Below, in pieces: positions 10,391 to 20,353 of a DNA stretch of 64,000 bases. Where the stretch lies: contig JAVKOQ010000080.1 of assembly GCA_031835245.1 (NCBI GenBank), positions 1-64,000 of the forward strand, written 5' to 3'. Position 1 is the stretch's first letter. Each line of letters begins with the position of its first letter. The stretch comes from Balamuthia mandrillaris (Eukaryota > Discosea > Longamoebia > Balamuthiidae). The notes beneath the pieces are model-generated. The model ran no database searches, was not told the origin of the DNA, and saw only the letters and a list, made by a program, of their open reading frames with translations. The translations under genes were made by a program, and so were the position numbers.

Positions 10391-12060
10391 AACATTATTG
10401 CCATTACAGTGTATCATCGATGGAAGGGATGTTTGGCTAATTACCTCAAACATCACTTGAGCAAGTTTGCAAATACCTGTCCAAAGCAGTAGTTATCATT
10501 CACAAAGTTTCTGTTAATCTTCATATTCTTCAGCTGGCTGTTCTGTTGAATCAGTATGAGTTCATATTGTTCATTGGGGAAGAAAGCTGCACAGCTCAAC
10601 ACATCAACTAGTGACCACAACAGAAGGCCTGTTGAACTGCATGCTCAAGGACAGCAAAAGCCACTTAAAAGTCTTTCTATTAGTCTGTCCATCCTTTATA
10701 GTGTTGGTTTTTTCTGTACTGTGGCAAAAATGAGAAAATGGAGTTAAATTGTGGAAGAGTGGAAGAGCAGTTTCTTTGGTTCACTTCAATTTCTTCCTTC
10801 TCAAGATTTAGGTATGTTTATCAACACTAAGGAACCCTCAGTTTTGTAATATTTATGCCTCTTTTCTTTTTCTTTGGTGTAGTTGTTCATGTTTTATTAG
10901 AAGAAGTTGGAAAAGTGTGAAGGTGGAACAGTGGCTTTTCTGCTTTACTTACTGCCACTATAACAAAAAGACTCAAACCCAAGCATCAGCCAGTCAACTT
11001 GTGCGAGGAGCAACTTTTGTGCAGGACAGTTGTACATTTAACACATGTTAACTAGAGTCATGATATAATGTTTTGGTGTAATTGTGTTTCACACAACTTA
11101 ATAACAAAAAAACACCCATGAAGGAAGTGGCTTGATATAAAGAACTGATGACAGCACTAAACCAAGGTGTTGTTTGATAGGAACTAGAATCTTTTACTGT
11201 TAAAGTTTATCTTTCTAGATGGTTCTCTGCTTGCTATTGCATTATATCACAATGAAATTACTGTATAGGATAACTTTGCAGCCCTGTGCTACCTGAGAGG
11301 AATTATTTCAATGTGTCATGAATGCAAACTATTGCTTACTTTTGGCTTTATCAAATATGCAAGAAATAATTTTGTATGCAAAGGTAGTTAAGATAACCTC
11401 TCAAAGTCACTAAAAGAGGTCAGTTAAACAAGGAAGAAGAACATATGATAACTATTATGTATTATAGAAAATATAAATAAAGACAAAGAAGAAAATAATT
11501 AATTTACAAACCAAGTTTAAAAGCTGATTCAACACTCTATTAAACCATTCTTCCATAAGAGGTATTATATCTCTCCTTGTAAATATATCTCTTTCTTTTA
11601 TTCTATTAAAGGTCTTTTCCCTATGTCCATCAGGTTAGTATCTATTAAGTTGTTCTCCTATCAGCCTTATCAAAACTCTTATCCCTTGTGTATGACAAGG
11701 AAAGCTTAAGGCTAAGAAAGTAAAAAAAGTAAATATATATACCAAGTATACAATTCTTATGTATGATTAAGTGTTGCTCTTGAGCAAATGCAAATAACTA
11801 TGTTACTTTTATTTTATTTGTTTTCTAAAACAAACAAACAAAGAGAAGATATGTTATTATCCTGCTATGGGATGGACCTTAGGCATTTAAATCATGTTGT
11901 AAAGTATTTATAATCAACCAAGTAAACCATTAACACAATCGGATTATTTTATCATTAACTTCTCAACTAGGACCTCGGTTTCCTTAGTGGCATTGAGGGG
12001 TCATTGTGAATAAGCGTGAAAATTCAAAGAATGCAAAGCGCCCACAAGGAGCGAAAAGCA
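10391..12060. other. AT-rich region without recognisable genes
   Basis: About 1.7 kb with many short A and T runs and no ORF of note beyond a 63-codon frame at 10556-10747 that I do not recognise. No transposon ends, RNA genes or splice-linked exons could be supported. It separates the transposon-rich left end from the gene-dense remainder. The last part presumably carries the promoter of the gene starting at 12105. Confidence 0.5.
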
Positions 12061-12104
12061 TTTGAAAAATGCAAAGAATGCAAACAAGTTGCTCTCGGAA
12101 AGAG

Positions 12105-13194
12105 ATGTCCCATCAGCAACAGCTCTCTGCCCCCCACCACTCAGGAGGAGGAGAAGAGATAAGGCTGCAGATAGATGCCGGGGATCCGTTCCGATTCCTG
12201 ACTGTTACTTCGAGAAATGTAACTGTACGAAAGTTGAGAGATCAGGTGGAGAGCGACTTTGCAGAACTTTATGGGAATCCCAAGTATGGCAAGCAGTTTC
12301 AAGCCAGCTTGCAAGTCCTCCGCCTTCAAGATTCACTCCACAATGACATGCCGGACCACCTTTTAGCTGGGGAGGTGCTCAAAGACAACGACAAGGTGTT
12401 CGTTGTCATAAAGAACCTTCACCTTCCTCCCCCCAATCCCGAAATACCAGAGACAAACCAACGTGCGCACGAATGCCTCCTCTCTTCCTCCTTTCCCTCA
12501 CTCGTTCTGGACTGGGGCTGCCCCTGCTAACTCCCTTCCATGGATCGCTCTTTGCCTAAAGGAACCTACGTATCACTGCAGGCAAACAATTCCAACACAA
12601 CACCCCCTAAGTTTATGCTGCCAAGCCCAACAACTGCTTCCCCTGCCCAAGACTCCAAAAAACGCAGTACGTGCGAGTTCATAACGTTGTCTTTCTGTTT
12701 AAGCGCTATAGTCTCACACCAGCGAATGGTATGGCGGTGGTGATGCAGGTCTTTTGGATCCCGCTCTGCCTCCGCTGGTTTCCCCAATGAAGAAACGGGC
12801 CTCCTCTCTGGGATTGGAGAGCCATGCCTCTTCTTCCCCGCCTCGCTCTAACCCCTTCCATCCAATGCCGGCGATGATGAGTGGGAGCGTACCTGGTGCT
12901 GTCACCGCAAGGGAGCTCTCCAACAACGGCATAGGAGGAGACCACTTGTATCCTCAGCATCGTCACTGTCACTATACTTCCTACCCTCACTCCCAATCAC
13001 TGTCAACTGCCGCTGCAATCGCCAGCATCACTGCTTCTGCTCCTATTCTGCCACCTTCCCTCTCCACACTCGCAAACTATTCAGCTATTGCAGCCGTCAG
13101 CACCACCACATCTGCTATCTCCTCCGCCCCTGCCTCTGCCTCTATTCCCACCACGACGGGAGCTTTGACGGCAGCTCCCACCAATACCACTTGA
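12105..13194 (+). CDS. Unassigned protein with a ubiquitin-like/coilin-N-like domain
   Basis: Three exons fit: 12105-12462, 12562-12666 and 12749-13194, giving 302 residues in a continuous frame. Residues about 20-105 (DPFRFLTVTSRNVTVRKLRD ... SLHNDMPDHLLAGEVLKDND, KVFVVIKNL) show the strand-helix-strand order of a ubiquitin-like fold. The closing 'evLkDNDkvfV' resembles the N-terminal domain of coilin, but the coilin basic region and Tudor-like end are not evident. The rest is Ser/Thr/Ala/Pro-rich and probably disordered, with a basic PMKKR stretch that might be a nuclear signal. An ATG at 12069 would add 12 residues; I chose 12105 because the upstream residues look like leader sequence. Function is not established. 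Confidence 0.5.
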
Positions 13195-13868
13195 CGATAA
13201 TGATAGTTATAAGCCGCTTTCTTGCTGGCAGCCTGACCAGCGGAGCAGCCACACCTCAGCTGACTGTTTCCAGTGTTTTTTTTTTTTTTGTAGATTTTAA
13301 GTTATTTTGTACATTGCCATGAACCATACATAGATGTTGTATGACACTCTCTTCCTCAAGATCATGTCGTAGTAGTAGTGGTTGTTAGTTGCCCAGAAGA
13401 TGCTGTTGTTGCTTGCGACGGTTCTTGTGGTGGTTGTAGATTTTTCAACTGGAGGACGGCGGGCAGGGCTTGGTACTTCGTCAGCAATCCCCTGCATGCA
13501 ATCAGCAGTGAGAAGTTTGACCTTCAAAAACAATAACAACTATCAAGCCAACTTCTCTCTATAATATTTGCACCCTACACTGGGCAGTGGAATGAACAAC
13601 CAAACAAACAAACAAACAAACAAACAAACAAACAAACAAACAAACAAACAAACAAACAAACAAACAAACAAACAAACAAACAAACCAAACAAAAAAACAA
13701 ACAAACAAACAAACAAACAAACAAACAAACAAACAAACAAACAAACAAACAAACAAACAAACAAACAAACAAACAAACAAACAAACAAACAAACAAACAA
13801 ACAAACAAACAAACAAACAAACAAACAAACAAACAAACAAACAAACAAACAAACAAACAAACAGTAAG
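13195..13868. other. Convergent intergenic region with a tetranucleotide array
   Basis: This lies between the plus-strand gene ending at 13194 and the minus-strand MED9 gene ending at 13869. It holds both 3' untranslated regions and the CAAA array at 13599-13862. The MED9 stop codon lies only about 7 bases beyond the array. No coding exon is supported. Confidence 0.6.
13599..13862. repeat. (CAAA)n tetranucleotide microsatellite, about 265 bp
   Basis: About 65 near-perfect CAAA units, broken once around 13684-13699 (CAAACCAAACAAAAAAAC). Because four is not a multiple of three, all three frames stay open with a 12-base period, which produces long artefactual frames on both strands. It lies immediately 3' of MED9, so transcripts reading past the MED9 stop would carry a long GUUU repeat. 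Confidence 0.95.
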
Positions 13869-14304
13869 TCAGACAGGGAGCGAGCACGTTTTTCGTTGCA
13901 GAATGTTTTGGCAGTGCTGGTACTTTGTGCGCTGTTGCTGCTCCGTCAAGTCAGAACCGGGTAGCTCTTCCAACAACCGATAGCATCTTTGAAACTGCAG
14001 GTTTAGCTGGTTGGTCTGCATTCACAGTTCAGCTTATTCAGTCAGACGGCAGTGGAAAACATAGGTTCACAGGACAAAAGAAGGGAGTGCTTACGGTCTT
14101 TATCACGTCCGTCTCGTTTCCTTCCCCGATTGCTTTGAGCGTATCCAATAACCGTGGTAAAATAAGTTCAAACTCGGGGGTCATGGCCTCGAAGTCTTCG
14201 GTGTGCTGTTGTGCATGATAGTTGGGATGGGACTGTTCTGTCATTCTGTGTTCAGCAGCAGCAGGAGCTCCCCTCCCACGCCCAGCTTGCTTTGGTGCGC
14301 GCAT
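13869..14304 (-). CDS. MED9: Mediator complex subunit 9
   Basis: Two exons, 14095-14304 and 13869-13994, encode 111 residues; the 100-nt intron has GTAAGC and CTGCAG ends. The C-terminal half carries LLEELPGSDLTEQQQ, which matches the Med9/CSE2 signature (a helix ending in 'PG.dLs.eeQ' followed by a coiled coil). Before it comes LILPRLLDTLKAI, the hydrophobic helix expected for the family. Med9 sits in the middle module of Mediator, which links transcription factors to RNA polymerase II. Human MED9 is about 146 residues, so this copy is short but complete in its conserved part. The ATG is 278 bp from the COX5B ATG on the other strand. Med9 is poorly conserved, so detection in a protist by eye is notable; I am fairly confident. 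Confidence 0.7.
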
Positions 14305-14582
14305 TATTTCTCTTTGATCTTTGATCTATCGAGTTTTCATCAAATTTTCTTCAAGTCGCCGATTTTGCCTGGGGGTCAATCCTTTTTTTATTTATGGTGG
14401 GTGGTGGCTTGTTGTTGTTGCGCTAGGCACACCAAACTGCGCAACAAAAAAAAAGGGGGAAAGAAACACCACCCGCTCCCGCAGCTGCTCCAGTTAGTTC
14501 CACAGGTGCGTTTGTTCTTCTTCACCACCTACCGAGTGTAAAAACGGCAAATTTTTTACCGTCATCGTAAAAAAGTATCAGG
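14305..14582. promoter_or_regulatory. Divergent promoter region MED9/COX5B
   Basis: Only 278 bp lie between the two ATG codons on opposite strands, so the two genes must share this promoter space. No TATA box or named element could be assigned. A run of A (CAACAAAAAAAAAGGGGG, near 14445) and an AT-rich stretch just before the COX5B ATG are the only visible features. Confidence 0.5.
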
Positions 14583-15346
14583 ATGTTGAGACTGCCCGCA
14601 CAAAGGTTCGGCACAGCTGGTCTTGTTGTCGGCCGGAGCGCTTTTCGCTTCTCCTTGCGCAGTTCTAGGCTTTATGCCACTGGTGCTAGCTCTTCTACTC
14701 CCAGCACCCCAAATGCGCAAACTTCTCCCCAACAAGTTCCGAAAGAGGAGGAGCCTAGTATCAGAGATCGTGCGTCGACTTATCCTCTTTCTCTGCGTTT
14801 TCTCTCTGCTCCCCCTCTCATCTCTTTCCTTTTCTCTCCCGTCTCTCTCTCCTCCTCTCTGCGCTATTGCTATCTTGCCACAATGCTCACTATTTTTTTC
14901 TTTCAGTTTCTACCGCTGACAGCGACGAGCAATTTAACATAACGGCCTTTGAGGAAGCAGGCTTCGAGGAGGAGCTCGCTGGTCCAGATTTCCTCACAGG
15001 TCCTTTCGGTACTGCGGATAAACCCGTGGAAGTGGTTTCATGGTTCGACTCCAGAATTGTGGGATGCCTGGGTAAAACTTCACTCTGTTTGGTGTTAGTG
15101 GCTATGACTCCCTCGTTGACCACGATGTGATTGCGTTGTGCAGGTGGTCCGGGTGAGAAGGCTCACGACTTGTTGTGGCACGAAGTAAGGAAGACTCGAC
15201 CGACAGTATGCCTCGAGTGTGGTCAGTACTTTGCACTCAAAGAACATCCTTGGAAAAAGTATAGCCCGCCAGAGGAGCATCATGACGACGATGAGGACCT
15301 CGACGACTACCACGGAGACCACCAGCACGCAGAGCATAAGCATTGA
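14583..15346 (+). CDS. COX5B: Cytochrome c oxidase subunit 5B, mitochondrial
   Basis: Three exons (14583-14769, 14907-15071, 15144-15346) give 184 residues in frame. The N-terminus (MLRLPAQRFGTAGLVVGRSA) is Arg-rich and lacks acidic residues, as expected for a mitochondrial targeting peptide. The conserved domain has GPFGTADKPVEVVSWFDSRI, then VGCLGGPGEKAHDLLW and CLECGQYFAL. The zinc site appears to be Cys, His, Cys, Cys as in plant subunit 5b, rather than the Cys-x-Cys first pair of animals. The subunit is nuclear-encoded and sits on the matrix side of complex IV. The Asp/His-rich tail (HHDDDEDLDDYHGDHQHAEH) is an unusual extension that could bind metal; that part is inference. Confidence 0.92.
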
Positions 15347-15457
15347 ACAAAGCGTACGAGCTGCTATCATAAAAGTTGAGTTGTGGGGAAGTAGGGCACG
15401 CCCAGCGCCCATGTTTTTATTCTGTTTTATTTTTTTTCGTACACTTTCATTATTGCA

Positions 15458-18400
15458 CTATTTGCTGTGGCTCTCTGGAGGAGGTCCTCGACCGTTGTCT
15501 TTTATTGCCTCCGCCTCACTTGCTTCCCGAGCAGTACTGCTGGTGGTGCGTTGTTTTTTTGTTCGTTCTTGGTCTCGTCCGAAAGGATCTGCGTTCGTGC
15601 CCTCCTCTTCATGGCCATGATAGCGCTCATGACGGTGGTGATGGTGACGGGTTTCATCTCGATGGTCCCTCCTGCTGCTGCCACTGCCGCTGCGGCTGGT
15701 TTGTTCTCTGTCGCTTCTGCGGGAGTGGTGATCCCTGTCGCTGCTGCCGCGTTCTGTGCTGTCCCGGTCGCTCGTGCTCCTTCTTTCGTGAGAGGGTGAG
15801 GGAGGACGGCCCCTCCCCCGCTGCGGTTCTCGGTAGCGATCGTGGTGGTCTCTGTCTCTGTCGGTGCTGCTCCTACGGGGGTGGTGATCCCTGTCGCTGC
15901 TGCCGCGTTCTGTACTGTCCCGGTCGTGATGAAGATGATGCTCCTCCTGTTGTTCCCAGTGGCGGTCGCGATGGTCGTCGCCATCTTGGCCTCTTCTCTC
16001 GGGATAGTGAGCATGGGCAGGGGGTCTTTCTTCAAAGCGCCGTTTTCTGCTACCGTGGGATGGCGGCGGTGTTGGTGAGGTTGATGTTCGTTGGGGGTGC
16101 AGAGGTTGGGGTTGGAATTGGGTTTGGGGCTGGGGATGCGCGGGAGGGGGACTTGGAGAGAAAAAGGAAGAGGCAGTTCTCTGAAAGAATGCAGCAGCGG
16201 CCTCTGCATTTTTGGCTTGGTTGCTGTTGTTAGTCGAACCGATGGTGGTGGAGGTTATCGGTGGGGGGTTGTTTTGGAGTGGGTGAGGGTTGCTCATATC
16301 GGAAGGAGCGAAAACAGCAGAAGAAGAATTTTTTACATGGCCCCAAACTGGTATGCTGGCGCCTACAGCAGAGAAGGAGGAGGGGGGATGATGAGAGTTT
16401 CTGTCATACATTTCCTTGCCTCTAACATCACGAGGAAGGTGACCACCGCCTCTTCCTCCACCAGCCCCTTGGTGACGATGACGCATCTGTTCCGTGCGTT
16501 GCTGATGCTGAAGAAACACACTGAGAGAGACTATTGTTTCGCCGGTATTTCGGTCAAAGTCATCCTTGGTGCCCACAGGGTTGTTGCCTCTGGCCCAACC
16601 CACTTTGATGGCCTTTCCTCCTAGAAACAGGCCGCGTTGCTCTGCCGCCTCTTTAGCGTTTTCAGCCGAGATACGCGACTCGAATGTTAAAAAAGCTGTA
16701 TTCTGGTCCGCCAACAGCTTCACAATACGGATCTTGCCAAAAGAACCAAATAGATGCGACAAATCTTCCTCGGTGGTACCCGGTGGAAGATGCCCTAAAA
16801 AACAAGTGGTGCTTTGCACTTTCGCCAGGTCTGGCCTTCCAGCCACCACGTTCTCCTCTTTCAGAACAAACTCGCCACCACTCCTGTTGGGGTTGAGGTT
16901 GCCTTGTTCGGCGTTAAATGGCTGGTACTGTTGTGGTGGTTGCTGCTGAGAATAGGGATGGACAGGCAATTGGGATGGCTGCGTTGGTGTATGACGGTGG
17001 GTCATTTCTAGGGAAGCCTTGGGCATAGCGTGGAATTGTTCATGTGATGAGGATGTGCCACTTGAAGGAACTGCCAGAGAAGAACTGATAGAAGGAGTTG
17101 GTATCGCAGAGTTGTTGTTGCCTTGGTCTTCTTGTTGAGTCAGTCGCATCTCCTGTTCCAACCGAAGCTTTTTTTGCTCAGCTATACGAGTCTCGTCATC
17201 CTCATCCTCGCCATAGTCAAATTGGGGTACCATAAAGCTCGAACCAAGGGTCGAATGCGAAGTAGCCACATTTGGTCCCATTTGAGCAGCGACTGCTGTG
17301 GCAGCGAGGAAAGAATTAACATCCAGTGGCGGTTGTGGGTGATGGTAGCTAGTGTTGGTTGGTTGTGGGAAGAAAATTGGTTGTGCTGATGGTTGGTAGT
17401 TTTGTCCAGAAACGAATCCAGCAGTGTCAGCAGTTGTATGTAGGGGTCCTTGGCCATTGGTGACTAAGCCTGTTGGAAAAGGTGAGGAGGAGAAGGGGGC
17501 AGAGGAAGAGGACATTGAAGATGAAGAAGAAGCAGTAGTAGAGGAAGAAGGTATAACATCAGCGGTGGCAAGTCGCGGATCTCGTCGGATGGGTTGGGAT
17601 GGTTGTTGATTAAAGAGTAATGATGGGATTTCGTTTTGCGGTTGATTGGGCGTGAACGAAGTCGGCTGATGGCTAAAAGGTAAGACTGTTGGTGTGGAGG
17701 GTGTTGCGGTGGTGCTGCTGGCAGTCGCGACAGAAGTGGCAGTAGGGTCTTGTTTATGCTTTTCTTTTGGGCTGGCAGCTTTCGCAGGAGGAGAGGGGCT
17801 GTCTGAGCGTTGCTGCTGCGGTTCTTCGAGTTCTGATTAAAAAAGACGGTTACAACCCTCTCTCTGGCCAGGGAGGAGCGCAGTTGGTTGAAAAGGGAGA
17901 ACAAACCTTGGTCCAAGAGCTCGGGGGCTTGACCGGTCTTCTCCAAAGATAGCTCTTTGAGGGCGCGTAGAGTAGACTCAGGGAATATATGGTTCTTTGC
18001 CCACAGAGAGATCACACGCACGACCTTTGGCTGTATTCAACGGCAACATTTGGCGAGATAGGCGTTGTTTGGCAAAAAAGAGTAAATGTAAGCACAATAC
18101 CAACATAAGGGGTGGCAAGAAAGAGCGAGAACGAACCTTGTCCTCTTCCACACACTGGAAAAAGGGAGCAAAAGAGCGAGGAAAGTGCTGGGGTCGGTGT
18201 ATTTGTATGGTGAGTTTGGAGGGAAGAGGGGTAGAAAAAACGGGGGAAATAATACATACCCGAGCGAAACGAGGAATATAAACATCCTTGTCCCCCAATT
18301 TGGAACGAGAGTAGCGGCAGATGGCATCAACGATGTAGAGAGAGGACAATCTATACTCTGGCCTGCACTGCAACACAAACTTTTCCACTGCGGACACCAC

Positions 18401-18529
18401 TTGTTTGTGGTGCTTGCGATACTGTACCGCCTCCTTGGCGATGGCATTGATACGCGAGGCAGAGATGGGGGGCTTACGGAACGTCAGCTCCACCAGCTTC
18501 TGCCGAAACTGTTGCTCTTCCTCCCACAT
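15458..18529 (-). CDS. CID-RRM RNA-binding protein of the SCAF4/8-Nrd1-Seb1 type
   Basis: Four exons (18260-18529, 18137-18187, 17907-18024, 15458-17832) encode 937 residues. Residues 1-145 form a CTD-interacting domain: helices with LVELTFRKPPISASRINAIA, a KVVSAVEKFV-type core (HHKQVVSAVEKFV), LSSLYIVDAICRYSRSKLG and VISLWAKNHIFPESTL. An RRM follows with RNP2 TTCFLGHLPPGTTEEDL and RNP1-like NTAFLTFESR. The C-terminus is rich in RD, RS and SRDRD repeats. The layout equals animal SCAF4/8 and yeast Nrd1/Seb1, which bind the phosphorylated tail of RNA polymerase II and control transcript termination and polyadenylation. Long Ser/Gln/Pro-rich linkers surround the RRM. It is nuclear by inference. 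Its ATG lies 320 bp from the UBE2S ATG. Which of the named homologues is closest cannot be told without alignment. Confidence 0.85.
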
Positions 18530-18849
18530 CCCCCTTTCTGCCTTTTCTCTCTTTGTTCTCTTTTTTTGGGGGGGTTGCCATGGTGACTCGAACCCAGGTC
18601 ATGAGCAGCACAGGCTGTGCAGGCCCCCATCGCCCGCATTCAAACAACGAAAACGAAAAAAGAGCGGGAAAAAAGACCGTTATTCTGTGTTGGCCCACCC
18701 CTCCCGCCCCTCCTCCTCCTCCTGTTGGCTCCCTTGTTTTGGGGTTTTTTTTTGTTTTGGCCATCGCTTCTCATAAAATAAGCAGACCGCTCATCATCAC
18801 CATCATCAGCAACAACAACAATAAGCAAAGAGCATATACTTGGCGAAAA
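18530..18849. promoter_or_regulatory. Divergent promoter region SCAF-like gene/UBE2S
   Basis: A 320-bp space between two ATG codons on opposite strands. It includes a run of T and G near 18560 and a run of T near 18745. A B-box-like GGTTCGAGTC on the minus strand near 18586 does not fold as a tRNA. No defined promoter element is recognised. Confidence 0.45.
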
Positions 18850-19814
18850 ATGGTTTGGCCTTATTTTTCCCATTCCATGCATGCTCTTCAAACGCTGAAG
18901 GACTAACCACCACGTTCTTTTTAATGCTTTGTGGGCAGTCTTCAGAAAACCTGGCTCCTAGCGTGCTACGTAAAATAGCCACCGAGTTTCGTAAGCTGGT
19001 GACAGCCCCGCCAGAGGGCATCAAGTTGATTCCTAACGAATCCGACATTACAGACGTACAGGCCACCATCGAAGGACCAGGTGTGTATCTCCCCCTCCCC
19101 GTCCCAGTCTGCTTCGACGGCCCATTACCTACCGTTCCTTTACAACCTTTTGTCTGATTGTATGAGCTTTTTTCCATCACGGCTCTCCGTCGCTACCACC
19201 ACCTGGTTTCCAATAACCCTGTGTTCAAGCTGGCACACCCTACGAAGGCGGCTTTTTCAGGGTGCGGCTGAGTCTAGGACCTGAGTTTCCTCAAGTGCCC
19301 CCAAAGGGCTACTTCATGACCAAAATATTCCACCCCAACGTATCCAACAGCGGAGAAATTTGTGTCAATACCCTGAAGCGGGACTGGAAGGAGGACCTCG
19401 GCATTGGCCACATTCTCTTGGTACATATCCAACTCCCCATTCGTTCTCCTTTTCAATCACTCACCTCTCTCCGTGAAGATCGTCAAATGTTTGCTTATTA
19501 CCCCCAACCCCGAGTCTTCTCTGAATGAAGAGGCCGGTCGCTTGTTGCTGGAGGACTATGAGGCCTATGCCAAACATGCTCGCCTTATGACCAGCATACA
19601 TGCCAAACCAAAGAAGACCGCCGTTGCAGCCACAGAGGATGCTGCTGGTTGCTCTTCTTCTGATGCCTCTGCTTCCTCTACCTCTTCCGCTGCTGCCAAG
19701 AAACGACCGGCCAACAGAGCCACCTCCTCTGCCTCCTCCTCTGCTGCTGCAGCCTCCAAAAAGAAGGAAGACAAATCGGAGAAAAACAAGAAACGAAGCC
19801 TAAAGCGATTGTAA
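18850..19814 (+). CDS. UBE2S: Ubiquitin-conjugating enzyme E2 S (K11-chain specific, APC/C partner)
   Basis: Exons 18850-18852 (only the ATG), 18939-19080, 19230-19420 and 19479-19814 give 223 residues; human UBE2S has 222. The E2 core shows [20 protein letters not shown] with the catalytic Cys and the HPN motif upstream, then [16 protein letters not shown]. The Lys-rich tail ends RSLKRL, matching the LRRL-type end by which UBE2S docks on the anaphase-promoting complex. The enzyme extends Lys11-linked ubiquitin chains on APC/C substrates during exit from mitosis. The start was chosen because the ATG directly before a GT donor splices to SSENLAP, which lines up with the family N-terminus. Nothing is missing from the catalytic domain. 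Confidence 0.92.
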
Positions 19815-20353
19815 ATGTGTGGATTGTACTAACGACGTCTCCTCTGTGCCATGCCATGTGATGCTCATCCAACCCGAGTGGGTTAGGTTGGTGTCTGGTG
19901 TCCTCCACTCCACGGTGGGGATGGAAAGGATTTTTTGTTGGACAGGAATAAAGGAGGGAAGGTTAGGGCTAAAAGGATTAGGGTCATCTAACTGCCCTCC
20001 CCCCCCCGTTATTTATTCCCTTATTTAGAGCCCAAAACCAAAAAGAACGGCGGCGGCGGCGGCGGCAAGAACAGAGAGGGAAAAGCGCAACAACGAAAAC
20101 CCAACGTACTTGGGCCGCCCTGCATTTTTTTTTTTTGGCGGCGTGCGTTCGTTGCCGGTTTGTTGGTATTGGCGTGCGTTTGTGTGGGTGTAACAACCGT
20201 GGTTGAAAGCAACGCTCATTTCGCTGTGTTTTTTTTTTGTCTTTCTTCCACCCCTTTTTTCCTCCCCCCCCCCCTCCGCAGAGTTGGAGAGACAAATACG
20301 ACAGGCAGAGAGGAGACGACCGTTGTTACGTTGTTAGCGGAAGAAAGACACCC
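19815..20353. other. Intergenic region UBE2S to PTEN
   Basis: About 540 bp between two plus-strand genes. It holds the UBE2S 3' end and the PTEN promoter and leader. Visible features are a C8 run near 19998, a GGC repeat (CGGCGGCGGCGGCGGCAAG, near 20049), and T and C runs near 20230-20270. The TTAGGG-like words near 19965 are isolated. No gene is supported. Confidence 0.5.

Noticed and set aside
13543-13887. Open frames of VCLF or NKQT repeats on both strands
   Set aside because: They are translations of the CAAA microsatellite, which stays open in all frames; no gene is implied.
15376-16233. 285-codon plus-strand frame rich in Cys, Arg and Gly
   Set aside because: It is antisense to the RD/RS-rich tail of the SCAF-like gene, which has domains and consistent splicing; the antisense frame has no recognisable domain.
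18570-18640. tRNA-like B-box GGTTCGAGTC on the minus strand
   Set aside because: The flanking bases do not form a T stem, anticodon stem or acceptor stem, so it is not a tRNA gene.
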